Assembly (NCBI RefSeq): GCF_029714205.1
Contig: NZ_CP121648.1
Span: forward strand, 1,674,001 to 1,738,000
DNA from: Methylobacterium sp. CB376
Lineage (GTDB): Bacteria > Pseudomonadota > Alphaproteobacteria > Rhizobiales > Beijerinckiaceae
Length of the DNA stretch: 64,000 nucleotides
Reading direction: 5' to 3'
Part shown: in pieces, positions 53,846-63,232 of the stretch
Numbering within the stretch: the stretch's first letter is position 1
Layout of the letters: each line of letters starts with the position of its first letter
Program-made: the position numbers and the translations under genes
Notes under the pieces: model-generated
What the model saw: only the letters and a program-made list of their open reading frames with translations
Told to the model about the DNA's origin: nothing
Database searches by the model: none

Positions 53846-54543
53846 GTCTTGGCAGATGCCATCGCCGGGCCGGAGAGGGCGGGTCACCTCTCCGCGGACG
53901 GGAGGCAGCGCTCTTCGTGTTCGGGGATCTCTCCGCTCTCGCCGTCGACGGCGAAGCGTCTTGTCTCAACACGGCGCCACCGCCAGGCTATGACGCGAAC
54001 TTTGCGGCGAGCGCGTCTTTCTCCGAACCGCCGACTTCGTGTCTGCCATCGACAACGCGGCGGCCGAGGGCGCATGGAATCGCAATTGGTATATTGCATG
54101 CCAACGGAAAATGAGACATCGTTCGCCCCCTGGTCGTTCGGGAGGGATCCTGGGATGCCATGTGAAGGAGTGCGGCCGATCGGGCGAGGGTGCGGCGTTC
54201 GCCGAGGTGCCCCCGCGTGCGGGTGACGATCCCGATGGCGGTCCGCCGGATCGCGTCGTCCCGCGGCAAGCGTCTGACCGCGGGCAATGCCATCCGGCTC
54301 GCGGCGCGCTCAAGCGACGTCAAGCGGTCGCCCCTGCTCGGCGAGATCGCCCGTTCCGCCGCCATCGGAGCGCCTGCTCCGGCTGCGGCGGAGAGGATCA
54401 GCCCCGTACGGCTCCGCAGACCTGACCGTACAAGCACAGCCGCACGACTTCGCGGCGAATGATGAGTAGAGGTTCCGTGACCCTGACCCAACATCTGATC
54501 TTTGTCAGGGAAGCATCACGGCCGAAAATCGGGAGGAACGACG
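53846..54543. other. Intergenic region upstream of the acyl-CoA synthetase gene
   Basis: About 700 bases with no supported gene. Open frames on both strands lack motifs. The region should contain the synthetase promoter and any GntR operator. I could not pick out a clear operator palindrome. GGGAGGAACGACG at 54531-54543 is the ribosome site. Confidence 0.4.
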
Positions 54544-56712
54544 ATGGCCCTATCGGCCCAACAACGCTCGGTCCACGACACGCCTGCTGATAGCAGGATT
54601 GCAGTCCGTCAGATCCTCGATCGTGTCAAAGCGGACGGGCGCGACGCGCTGACCGCTCCTGAAGGCCGCATCGTCTGTGACGCCTACGGTATTCCGGTGC
54701 CGAAAGAGGCCGTGGCGACCTCAGCGCAGGATGCTGTGCGGGCGGCAGAGAGCATGGGATTTCCCGTCGTCCTCAAAATCGTCTCCCCTGACATCCTGCA
54801 TAAGACGGAAGCGGGCGGCGTCATGGTCGGCCTCTCCTCCGCGCAGGCCGTGGCGCAGGGCTATGAGACGATCCTGGCGAACGCGAAGCGCTACAAGGCC
54901 GATGCCCGCATCGACGGCGTGCAAATCCAGCAGATGCTCGCAGGGGGCACCGAGGTCATCGTCGGTGCGGTCACCGATGGCTCCTTCGGCAAGCTCGTGG
55001 CCTTCGGTCTCGGCGGAGTCCTGGTGGAGGTGCTGAAGGACATCACGTTCCGGTTGGCCCCTGCGACCCGCGACGATGCGCTCTCGATGCTCGATGGCAT
55101 TCAAGCGGCCGAGATGCTGAGAGGCGTGCGAGGAGCAGACCCGGTCAGCCGCGAGGCGCTGGCCGACATCATCGTCAAGGTCTCGCAACTCGTCACCGAC
55201 TTCCCGGAAATCGCGGAACTCGATCTCAACCCAGTCTTCGCGACGGCGCGCGACGCGACTGCCGCGGACGTGCGGATCGTGGTGGATTTCGCGCAGCGGC
55301 CCGAGCTGCGGACGCGGTCGCATGACGAGATCGTGGCCAGCATGAACCGCATCATGCGTCCCGATACGGTGGCGGTCATCGGCGCGTCCGCAGAGGAGGG
55401 CAAGATCGGCAATTCCGTTATGAAGAATCTCATCAACGGAGGCTACAAAGGTAAAATCTATCCAATCCACCCGAAAGCGGACACGGTTCTGGGTCTCAAG
55501 GCCTACAGGTCGGTGAAAGACGTGCCCGGGCCAGTGGACGTCGCCGTGTTCGCGATTCCTGCCCAATTCGTCGCCGCGGCGCTCACCGAGTGCGGTGAAA
55601 AAGGTGTAGCAGGGGCAGTTCTGATTCCGTCCGGATTTGCCGAGACCGGAAATGAGGCGGGGCAGCGTGAGCTTCAGGAGATCGGCCGCCGATATAATAT
55701 TCGCCTCATGGGCCCGAACATCTATGGCTTCTATTACATGGCCAAGAGCCTGTGCGCGACCTTCTGCACGCCATTCGACGTGCAAGGCCAGGCCGCCTTG
55801 TCGTCCCAGTCCGGTGGTATCGGCATGGCCATCATCGGCTTTTCGCGTTCGACCAAGATGGGCGTCTCGGCCATCGTCGGGCTCGGCAACAAGTCCGACA
55901 TCGACGAGGACGATCTGCTCACGTTCTTCGAGCAGGACGACTCAACCCGGGTGATCGCGCAGCACTGCGAGGATCTGAAGGACGGCCGCAGCTTCGCGGA
56001 GGCGGCCCGCCGCGTCTCGAAGAAGAAGCCCGTCATCGTGCTGAAGGCCGGCCGCACCTCGGCGGGCGCTCGGGCCGCGAGCTCCCATACGGGGGCGCTT
56101 GCCGGAAACGATAAGATCTACGAGGACGTGTTCAAGCAGTGCGGTGTCATCCGGGCGCGCTCGCTGCGCCAGCTCCTCGAATTCGCCCGCGGTGTGCCGG
56201 TTCTGCCGACGCCGAAAGGCGAGAACGTGGTCATCATCACGGGTGCGGGCGGGTCCGGCGTGCTCCTGTCCGACGCGGTCGTCGACAACGGCCTGTCGCT
56301 CATGGCCATGCCGGACGATCTCGATGCAGCGTTCCGCAAGTTCATCCCGCCCTTCGGAGCAGCCGGCAACCCTGTCGACATCACGGGCGGCGAGCCCCCG
56401 GTCACCTATCAGAACACCATTCGTCTGGGACTCGAGGACGAGCGCATCCACGCGCTCATCCTGGGCTACTGGCACACCATCATCACGCCGCCGATGGTCT
56501 TTGCGAGAAACGTGGTGGAGGTCCGCGACGAGATGCGCGCCAGGGGCATCGAGAAGCCGATCGTTGCCTCGCTCGCGGGCGACGTGCAGGTCGAGGAGGC
56601 CTCGCAGTACCTCTACGATCACGGCATTCCAGCCTACGCCTACTCGACCGAACTGCCCGTCGAGGTGCTGGGCGCGAAGTACAAGTGGGCGCGCGGCGCG
56701 GGTATCCTCTAG
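54544..56712 (+). CDS. ADP-forming acyl-CoA synthetase (acetate-CoA ligase type, fused subunits)
   Basis: 722 residues from ATG 54544 with GGGAGGAACGACG upstream. The N-terminal 230 residues are an ATP-grasp domain (GIPVPKE, GFPVVLKIVSPDILHKTEAGGV). Next comes a CoA-binding Rossmann domain (TVAVIGASAEEGKIGNSVMKNL) and a succinyl-CoA-ligase-like region with SSQSGGIGMA and the phospho-His segment ASSHTGALAG. It couples acyl-CoA hydrolysis to ATP synthesis or the reverse. The substrate may be a small carboxylic acid; oxalate- or formate-linked use is known for similar proteins in some methylotrophs, which is only a suggestion here. The GntR gene upstream may control it. Confidence 0.92.
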   Translation: MALSAQQRSVHDTPADSRIAVRQILDRVKADGRDALTAPEGRIVCDAYGIPVPKEAVATSAQDAVRAAESMGFPVVLKIVSPDILHKTEAGGVMVGLSSAQAVAQGYETILANAKRYKADARIDGVQIQQMLAGGTEVIVGAVTDGSFGKLVAFGLGGVLVEVLKDITFRLAPATRDDALSMLDGIQAAEMLRGVRGADPVSREALADIIVKVSQLVTDFPEIAELDLNPVFATARDATAADVRIVVDFAQRPELRTRSHDEIVASMNRIMRPDTVAVIGASAEEGKIGNSVMKNLINGGYKGKIYPIHPKADTVLGLKAYRSVKDVPGPVDVAVFAIPAQFVAAALTECGEKGVAGAVLIPSGFAETGNEAGQRELQEIGRRYNIRLMGPNIYGFYYMAKSLCATFCTPFDVQGQAALSSQSGGIGMAIIGFSRSTKMGVSAIVGLGNKSDIDEDDLLTFFEQDDSTRVIAQHCEDLKDGRSFAEAARRVSKKKPVIVLKAGRTSAGARAASSHTGALAGNDKIYEDVFKQCGVIRARSLRQLLEFARGVPVLPTPKGENVVIITGAGGSGVLLSDAVVDNGLSLMAMPDDLDAAFRKFIPPFGAAGNPVDITGGEPPVTYQNTIRLGLEDERIHALILGYWHTIITPPMVFARNVVEVRDEMRARGIEKPIVASLAGDVQVEEASQYLYDHGIPAYAYSTELPVEVLGAKYKWARGAGIL

Positions 56713-57373
56713 AGCAACGCCCGAGCACGGCGCAATCGGACGCTGCTCCCGGTCGTTGATCGGGCCGCATCGTCTTCGACGAACCGGCATTCGTGTCGTC
56801 GGAGAATGCTCTGAGCAAGAGTGGGGCGCCGCCGTGCTTGGAGCACGGCGTGCCGCCCCGCCCGCTCACGGCGGGATCGGCGCGGCGAGATGAACGAGGG
56901 TTCGGCCGGACCGAGGTGGCATCCTCACCAAGTCCTTCGCAGAAATCTCGCGCGCTCGTGAACGGGCGAGATGCGCCAGTACCGGACCTCGGATCTCGGC
57001 CGGAAGTCGTTCTCGGCGTCGCGCCCGATCGCGGTCCTCCAGCGAACGTCGAGGACGATTCCGAAGCCCGATTGCGCCCGCGCCCTGAACCCGGTCCCGC
57101 GCGCTGGCTTCTCGCGGCCAGACGTTCGATGCAACCCTCGTGACGATGATCAGGCCGTGGGATGCCGGCTTCAGAGCCGGCGGAATCTGATCTGGCCGAA
57201 GCCGCCTGGCCGCGCTGCGCCCAGTGTTGCTGTCCTCCGGCAGTTTCCACCTCACTTGATCCGGAATTTGCGTCATGCAACGGTGACGAACAAAAGAGCA
57301 GGGTGGCGACGGGCGTGGCGCGTGTCCGGCCTGGGACAAGAGGTAGGGACACTGGAGGCACGCCGCCGAGAGG
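56713..57373. other. Intergenic region between the synthetase and the hybrid kinase
   Basis: About 660 bases. No gene supported. Open frames on both strands are arginine/proline-rich shadows. No clear terminator hairpin seen after the synthetase stop. Confidence 0.4.
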
Positions 57374-60313
57374 ATGGCTCGACACATGTCCCAAGCGCCG
57401 ATCGGAACGCCGCACGAGCGATCTCTCGGAACGGGCACCGCGCCCCGCGGCGAGGGGTTCCTCGATGCCGCCGGGGTCGCCAAGCAGAAGCTGATCGAGG
57501 CGATCGAGAGCAGTTCCGAAGGCTTCGCGCTGTTCGATCCCGACGACCGCCTCGTCCTCTGCAACGATCACTTCCGGGATTTCCACCCGGGTCTCGCGGA
57601 GGTGATCGTTCCCGGCGCGTCTTTCCAGACGATCGCCCGCGCCGCCGCTGAATCCTGCATCGTGCACAAGGAAGGCACGACCGTCGAGGCGTGGCTCGCC
57701 GAGCGGATGGCTCATTATCGAGAGCCTCGCGGATCCATCCTCCAGCAACGCGTCGACGGGCGCTGGGTGCAGGTCAGCGAGCGCAAGACCAACGACGGCG
57801 GCGTCGTCGCCGTCTACACGGATGTGACCGAGATCAAACGCGCCGAGCAGGTCGTGCTCACGACACAGGGCAGGCTGACCTACCTCTTGACCGCCTCCCC
57901 GTCGATGATCTGCAGCTTCGAGGTGGGCGGTCGAAACGCGCCCACGTTCATCAGCGAGAACGTGCGCGACCTCCTGGGCTACGAGCCGAGCGATTACATG
58001 GCCGGGCCGGAATTCTGGCTGGACCGCCTCCATCCCGAGGACCGGGACCGGGTCCTGTCCGAATTCCCACGCCTGCTCCAGCAAGGGCACAACGTCATCG
58101 AGTACCGGTTCCTGCGCGCCGACGGCACCTACCGGTGGGTGAGGGACGAGCAGCGCCTCCTGCGGGATCCTCATGGAGAACCGGTCGAGGTCGTCGAGTC
58201 ATGGAGCGACATCACCGAGCACAAGGAGGCCGAACTCGCGCTGCAGAGGCAGACCGCTTTCGTCGAGCTGCTGCAGGCCGCGGCAACGGCGGCCAACGAG
58301 GCGTCCACGGTCGAGGACGCCGTGCGGTTCTGCCTGGACCGCGTCTCGCAACATGCCGGCTGGCCGATCGGACACGCCTACGTCGTGGCCGAGGACGGAA
58401 GCCGCACGCTTGTCCCGACCGGCATCTGGCACTGCGACGCGCCGGAGCGGTTCGCGCGGTTCCGCGCCGCGGCGGCCGGGATGCGGATCGGCGCCGGCAC
58501 GGGACCTGCCGGCCGCGCGCTCCTCTCGGGAGCACCGGAGTGGATCCTCGGCGATCCGTCCTCGCCCGACGATCCGCGCGCCGCCGCGGCGGCGGCGGAT
58601 GGGCTTCGGGCTGGCTTCGGGTTTCCCGTGACGGTGGGGCGCGAGGTCGTGGCAGTCTTGGAGTTCTTCGCCTGCGATGCGCCTCCTCCGGACCCGGCCC
58701 TGCTCAGGGTGATGACCAATATCGGTGCGCAACTGGGGCGAGTGATCGAGCGCAAGCGCGCCGAGGAGAGCCTGCGGCAGGCCAAGGAAGCGGCGGAGGA
58801 TGCGAGCCGCGCCAAGAGCAGCTTTCTCGCCAATATGAGTCACGAGCTGCGCACTCCGCTCAACGCGATCATCGGCTTCACCCGGCTGGTGATGCGCCGG
58901 GCCAAGGAGGCGTTGCCGACGAAGCAGTTCGAGAACCTCGAGAAGATCCTGGCGAGTTCCGAGCACCTGCTCTCGCTGATCAACAGCATCCTCGATCTCG
59001 CCAAGGTCGAGGCCGGGCGCATGGAGGTGAAGGCGTCCGAGTTCGCCCTGGAGCCCGTGCTCGACCTCTGCCTCAGGACGGTCGAACCCCTGATCAAGAG
59101 CGAGGGCGTGCGTCTCGTCCGGGACGTCGAGGATCCGCCCACGATGCTCCGGACGGATGAGGAGAAGCTCCGGCAGATCCTGATCAACCTCCTCAGCAAC
59201 GCGATCAAGTTCACGGAAGCCGGATCGGTGACGCTGCGGGTCCGCTCGGCCGGCGAGCACGTCGAATTCGCGGTCACGGACACGGGTATCGGCATCCCCC
59301 AGGAGGCGCTGAGCGCGATCTTCGACGAGTTCCATCAGGTCGACAACAGCGCGACCCGGTCCCACAGCGGGACCGGGCTCGGTCTCGCGATCAGCCACCG
59401 GCTGGCCCGGCTGCTCGGCGGCCACATCGACGTCGAGAGCCGGGTCGGGCAGGGCTCAACCTTCACGCTCAGCATCCCGCCGCGGATCGCCGGCGCGCCC
59501 GAGATGGCACCGAGCCTGCCGGAGCCGGCCCCCGCCGCGGCGGCCGTGCCCCGGTCGGGGTCCAAGCTCGTGCTCGCGATCGATGACGACCCGAACGTGG
59601 TCTACCTGCTGCAGGAGAACCTCGCCGATGCGGGCTACACGGTGACCGGCGCTTCGAGCGGCCAGGACGGGCTGCGGATGGCGCGGGAGCTGCAGCCGCG
59701 GGCGATCACGCTGGACATCATGATGCCTGGCACGGACGGCTGGCAGGTGCTGCACGCGCTCAAGACCGATCCGCAGACCCGCGACATCCCCGTCGTCCTG
59801 ATCTCGATCGTCGATCAGAAGGAACTCGGCTTCCGGCTCGGGGCGACGGACTACATCGTGAAGCCCTTCGAGCGGGAGGCCCTGATCGGCGTGCTGGCGC
59901 GCATCGCCCCCGGCAACGAGCGCGTCCTGGTGATCGACGACGACCCCAACGTGCCCGACCTCGTCCGCCAGTTGCTGGATTCCGAGCACTGCACCGTGGA
60001 CTGGGCGGCGGACGGCGCCGCCGGCCTTGAGCGCATCGCGCAGGCCCGCCCGAGCGTGATCCTCCTCGACCTGCTCATGCCACGGATGGACGGACTCACC
60101 TTCCTCGACGCGCTCCAGGCGGATCCGGTCGCTCGGACCATTCCCGTCGTCGTGCTGACGGCCGCGTCCCTGGACTCGGTGGAGCGCGGCCTGCTGCGAG
60201 AGCGCGTGCTCGGCCTGATCGACAAGCAGGGCCTCGACCGCGCGGCCCTCATCCGCGAGGTTCAGCGCGCATTGCCGCTTCCGGAGCCCGCCGCCGTGGA
60301 AGGCAGCCGATGA
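57374..60313 (+). CDS. Hybrid sensor histidine kinase (PAS-PAS-GAF-HisKA-HATPase-REC-REC)
   Basis: 979 residues, no membrane segment. Two PAS domains (about 30-140 and 160-280; the second with FISENVRDLLGYEPSDYM), a GAF domain (about 290-450), HisKA with phospho-His in FLANMSHELRTPLNAIIGF, HATPase_c (LINLLSNAIKFTEAG and GTGLGLAISHRL), then two receivers (AIDDDPNV.., LDIMMPGTDG; VIDDDPNVPDL.., LDLLMPRMDG). A cytoplasmic sensor of unknown signal that passes phosphate through a relay. The CheY-like and cyclase response regulators follow within 50 bases each and are the likely outputs. An alternative start is ATG 57386. Confidence 0.94.
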   Translation: MARHMSQAPIGTPHERSLGTGTAPRGEGFLDAAGVAKQKLIEAIESSSEGFALFDPDDRLVLCNDHFRDFHPGLAEVIVPGASFQTIARAAAESCIVHKEGTTVEAWLAERMAHYREPRGSILQQRVDGRWVQVSERKTNDGGVVAVYTDVTEIKRAEQVVLTTQGRLTYLLTASPSMICSFEVGGRNAPTFISENVRDLLGYEPSDYMAGPEFWLDRLHPEDRDRVLSEFPRLLQQGHNVIEYRFLRADGTYRWVRDEQRLLRDPHGEPVEVVESWSDITEHKEAELALQRQTAFVELLQAAATAANEASTVEDAVRFCLDRVSQHAGWPIGHAYVVAEDGSRTLVPTGIWHCDAPERFARFRAAAAGMRIGAGTGPAGRALLSGAPEWILGDPSSPDDPRAAAAAADGLRAGFGFPVTVGREVVAVLEFFACDAPPPDPALLRVMTNIGAQLGRVIERKRAEESLRQAKEAAEDASRAKSSFLANMSHELRTPLNAIIGFTRLVMRRAKEALPTKQFENLEKILASSEHLLSLINSILDLAKVEAGRMEVKASEFALEPVLDLCLRTVEPLIKSEGVRLVRDVEDPPTMLRTDEEKLRQILINLLSNAIKFTEAGSVTLRVRSAGEHVEFAVTDTGIGIPQEALSAIFDEFHQVDNSATRSHSGTGLGLAISHRLARLLGGHIDVESRVGQGSTFTLSIPPRIAGAPEMAPSLPEPAPAAAAVPRSGSKLVLAIDDDPNVVYLLQENLADAGYTVTGASSGQDGLRMARELQPRAITLDIMMPGTDGWQVLHALKTDPQTRDIPVVLISIVDQKELGFRLGATDYIVKPFEREALIGVLARIAPGNERVLVIDDDPNVPDLVRQLLDSEHCTVDWAADGAAGLERIAQARPSVILLDLLMPRMDGLTFLDALQADPVARTIPVVVLTAASLDSVERGLLRERVLGLIDKQGLDRAALIREVQRALPLPEPAAVEGSR

Positions 60314-60362
60314 CCTGTCCGGAGCTCCGCGCCGAGCAGCCCGCCTCCTTCAGGAACGTCAC

Positions 60363-60722
60363 ATGAAGCGGATTCTGATCGTCGAGGACGTCGCGCTCAA
60401 TCGCGATCTGCTGACGCAGCTCCTGGAGGACGATTACGATCTCGTCGTCGCGGTCGACGGCGCCGCGGGCGTCGAGATGGCGCTCACCCACCAGCCCGAT
60501 CTCATCCTCATGGACCTGTCCCTGCCCCTCCTCGACGGCTGGGAGGCGACACGATGCATCAAGGCGAACGCGGCCACCGCAGGGATCCCCGTCGTCGCGG
60601 TCACCGCCAACGCGATGAGCGGTGACGAGGAGCGGGCGAAGGCGGCAGGCTGCGATGACTTCATGACGAAGCCCATCGACGAGGACCTGTTGTTCGCCAA
60701 GCTGCGCCGTTGGATGGGGTGA
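60363..60722 (+). CDS. Single-domain response regulator (CheY/DivK-like)
   Basis: 119 residues, a receiver domain alone: acidic pair near residue 8 (VEDVALN), phospho-Asp in LILMDLSLPLLDGWEA (about residue 52), Thr in VAVTANAM, and Lys in TKPIDED. No output domain, so it acts by protein binding or as a phosphate shuttle between the upstream hybrid kinase and other partners. Same direction, 50 bases downstream of the kinase. Confidence 0.94.
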   Translation: MKRILIVEDVALNRDLLTQLLEDDYDLVVAVDGAAGVEMALTHQPDLILMDLSLPLLDGWEATRCIKANAATAGIPVVAVTANAMSGDEERAKAAGCDDFMTKPIDEDLLFAKLRRWMG

Positions 60723-60768
60723 GTGCGGTCGGGGCCGGGCATGTTCCGGCCCGGAGAGAGGGAGACCC

Positions 60769-61821
60769 GTGGAGCCAGCACGCATCCTCATCGTCGACGA
60801 CGAGCCCTTCAATCTCGACCTCCTCGAGCAGGAGCTGGAGCTGCTCGGTCACACGAGCGTGCGCGCCGCGAACGGTCGGGCCGCCCTCGACCGGCTGAAT
60901 GAGGAGCCGTTCGACCTCGTCCTGCTCGACGTGATGATGCCGGCCCTCGACGGCTACGCCGTGCTGGAGCGGATGAAGGCGCACGAGGCTTGGCGCCACA
61001 CGCCGGTCGTGATGATCTCCGCCCTCGTCGAGATCAACAGCATCGTTCGGTGCATCGAACTGGGGGCCGAGGACTACCTGCCCAAGCCGTTCGAGCCGGT
61101 GCTCCTCGAGGCCCGCATCCGATCCTGCCTCGAGAGGAAACGCTTGCGGGACCGGGAAATGGCGCATCTTCGGACCATCGAACGCGAGCGCAGGCGCGCC
61201 GACGAGCTCCTCCGCGCCATCCTGCCGGTCTCGGCGGTGGCCGAGCTGATGGAGACCGGTCAGGTCAAGCCGCGCCTGTTCGATGATGTGGCGGTCCTCT
61301 TCATCGATCTCGTCGGCTTCACGGCCTGGTGCCATCGGCAGACCCCGGACGTGGTCGTCGCGGAGATCCAGCGCTTGGCGGAGGCGTTCGAGATCGTGGC
61401 GCACGAGCACGGGCTGGAGAACATCAAGACGATCGGCGACGCCTTCATGGCCACCGCCAACCTGCTGCGTCCTCATGCGGATCCGGTCGAGGCGGCCATC
61501 CGGTGCGCCAGCGACATGGTGGCGGTCGCGGCTGCCGGCGCGCCGGGCTGGCGGCTCCGGGCCGGCATCCACATCGGTTCGGTGGTCGGCGGCATCGTGG
61601 GCCGGACGAAATTCACCTTCGATCTCTGGGGGGACACGGTCAACGTCGCCGCGCGCCTTTCGGGCCTTGGCGGTGGATGCACTCTTCACCTGTCACGCGA
61701 GGCTTTCGCCCGCTTGGCTGACCAGCGCGCCGTCAGACCGATCGGCAACGTCATGCTCAAGGGAAAGGGCGAGATCGAGGTGTATTGCCGCGTCCTCACC
61801 TCATCGGATGAGGGAAATTAG
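60769..61821 (+). CDS. Response regulator with class III adenylate/guanylate cyclase output
   Basis: 350 residues from GTG 60769 (GAGAGAGGGAGACCC upstream). Receiver domain 1-120 (IVDDEPFNLDLLEQ, LLDVMMPALDGYAVLE, KPFEPV), a helical linker, then a class III nucleotide cyclase domain (VAVLFIDLVGFTAWCHR with metal-binding Asp, ENIKTIGDAFMATAN with the second Asp, and GRTKFTFDLWGDTVNVAARL). It would make cAMP or cGMP when phosphorylated. Third gene of the kinase relay unit. Length and motifs are normal for this architecture. Confidence 0.93.
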   Translation: MEPARILIVDDEPFNLDLLEQELELLGHTSVRAANGRAALDRLNEEPFDLVLLDVMMPALDGYAVLERMKAHEAWRHTPVVMISALVEINSIVRCIELGAEDYLPKPFEPVLLEARIRSCLERKRLRDREMAHLRTIERERRRADELLRAILPVSAVAELMETGQVKPRLFDDVAVLFIDLVGFTAWCHRQTPDVVVAEIQRLAEAFEIVAHEHGLENIKTIGDAFMATANLLRPHADPVEAAIRCASDMVAVAAAGAPGWRLRAGIHIGSVVGGIVGRTKFTFDLWGDTVNVAARLSGLGGGCTLHLSREAFARLADQRAVRPIGNVMLKGKGEIEVYCRVLTSSDEGN

Positions 61822-62278
61822 CCCGTCCGACAATTTCGTTCTCCCCAGATCCTGGACGCGCGAGCAAGAGTGCCGCGGTAAAGGATGAAGACTGGGAAGC
61901 AGACCTCTTCGTGGTGGCGGCGAATGGGGTCAACGCGAAAGTGAGATCGAACCCGGGTCGGCGTGTCGAGGTCGCCGTCCGGCCTTCTCCGAATCGGGCG
62001 GGCCGCGCAGGCTCGTGGCCCGCACGGTCTCGCCGAGATGCATGTCGGTTCCGCGCCGCCGCACGAGGTCACGGCGGCGTCGCCTGGAGGTTCGGTCCCG
62101 CAGAGTGGTGCGACTGCTGCCGCATGGAGGGACGCGCGAAGCGGCAGGCTCTCCGCGGCAGCGCCACGACGACTGATCCGGGATCCGGTTGATCACAGCG
62201 GCTCCCGTCTCACGAGCCCGCGCGGCGCCTGAGCGAAGCCCGAATCCGCCCACCCCAGTTCTTGGAGCGTGTGCGCCC
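61822..62278. other. Intergenic region between cyclase and AraC genes
   Basis: About 457 bases between convergent genes. No gene supported; overlapping open frames on both strands look like GC-rich shadows. No clear bidirectional terminator found. Confidence 0.4.
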
Positions 62279-63079
62279 TCACGGACCGGCAGGCGCGTCC
62301 GCGTTCCGTCCACGCATGTAGGCCTGCGGGCCGCACCCCATCGCGGTGCGGAACGCGTAGACGAAGGCCGAGGTCGAGCCGTAGCCGAGTTCCATCGCCG
62401 TCTGCGTGACGCCGAGGCCTCCGCCCATCAGCTCGATCGCCTTGAACAGCCGCAAGCGCCGCCGCCAGGAGCGCAGGCTCATCCCCAGCTCGGCCTCGAA
62501 GTGCCGGGCCAGGGTCCGCCCCGACATCCCGAGGTCGCGGCCCCACGCCTCCGGACCGCGACGGTCGGCCGGCGCCGCGTAGAGCGCTTCGCAGAGCCCG
62601 ACCAGGGCGCCCGCGCGCGGCCAGGGAAGCGCGCCCGGAAGCGCTTGGGCGCGCCGCAGCTGGTCCAGGATCAGGGCGGTCACACGGCCGGCATAACCGT
62701 CGGCATCCTCCGCTCCCTCGATCGCGGCGGCCTCGACGATGAGGGCCTGCAGCAGGGCCGAGACGCCGAACACGGTCGGGCTCTCCGGCAGGCCACGGCC
62801 GGCTTCGTCGGCGATCCAGAGGCTGCGGAACTCGGCACCCAGGAGCGATCCGACCCGGTGCCGCTGACCCGTCGGCAGCCAGACGGCCTGCTCCGGTGAG
62901 ATCACGAAGGAACGCCCCTCCACGGCCACCGTCAGCACCCCGGAGATCGCGTAGACGACTTGGTTCCAGTGATGCGCATGCTCCGCGAAGGCGTGGCGCG
63001 CCGGGATGGACTGCGCGCGGACCGTGAGCGGATGGGGCGGTGCCAAGCCGGGCGGCGTCTCGATCGTCTCCCAGGTCAT
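62279..63079 (-). CDS. AraC family transcriptional regulator
   Basis: 266 residues. An N-terminal cupin-like sensing domain (RHAFAEHAHHWNQVVYAISGVLTVAVEGRSFVISPEQAVWLP) and a C-terminal double helix-turn-helix (LGMSGRTLARHFEAELGMSLRSWRRRLRL and GVTQTAMELGYGSTSAFVYAFRTAMGCGPQAYMR). The ligand is unknown. It is divergent from the TTC38-like gene 154 bases away, which it may control. Confidence 0.93.
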   Translation of the reverse strand: MTWETIETPPGLAPPHPLTVRAQSIPARHAFAEHAHHWNQVVYAISGVLTVAVEGRSFVISPEQAVWLPTGQRHRVGSLLGAEFRSLWIADEAGRGLPESPTVFGVSALLQALIVEAAAIEGAEDADGYAGRVTALILDQLRRAQALPGALPWPRAGALVGLCEALYAAPADRRGPEAWGRDLGMSGRTLARHFEAELGMSLRSWRRRLRLFKAIELMGGGLGVTQTAMELGYGSTSAFVYAFRTAMGCGPQAYMRGRNADAPAGP

Positions 63080-63232
63080 GCCGGGCTCCAGTTTGGCTGG
63101 AATTCTACATAGAATGTCACCTCATCGAAATACAGACAGAGGGCGGTCCGGTATGCACGGCGGGGTCCGACGCACCTGACCGCAGGGCGGGCATCACCCG
63201 CGCTGCCACACGACCGAGCCCAGGAACTTGTC

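Noticed and set aside
56483..58174. 563-residue minus-strand frame
   Set aside because: Antisense to the synthetase end and the hybrid kinase; Arg/Pro/Ser-rich with no domain.
58199..59425. 408-residue minus-strand frame
   Set aside because: Antisense to the histidine kinase core; repetitive acidic/basic shadow composition.
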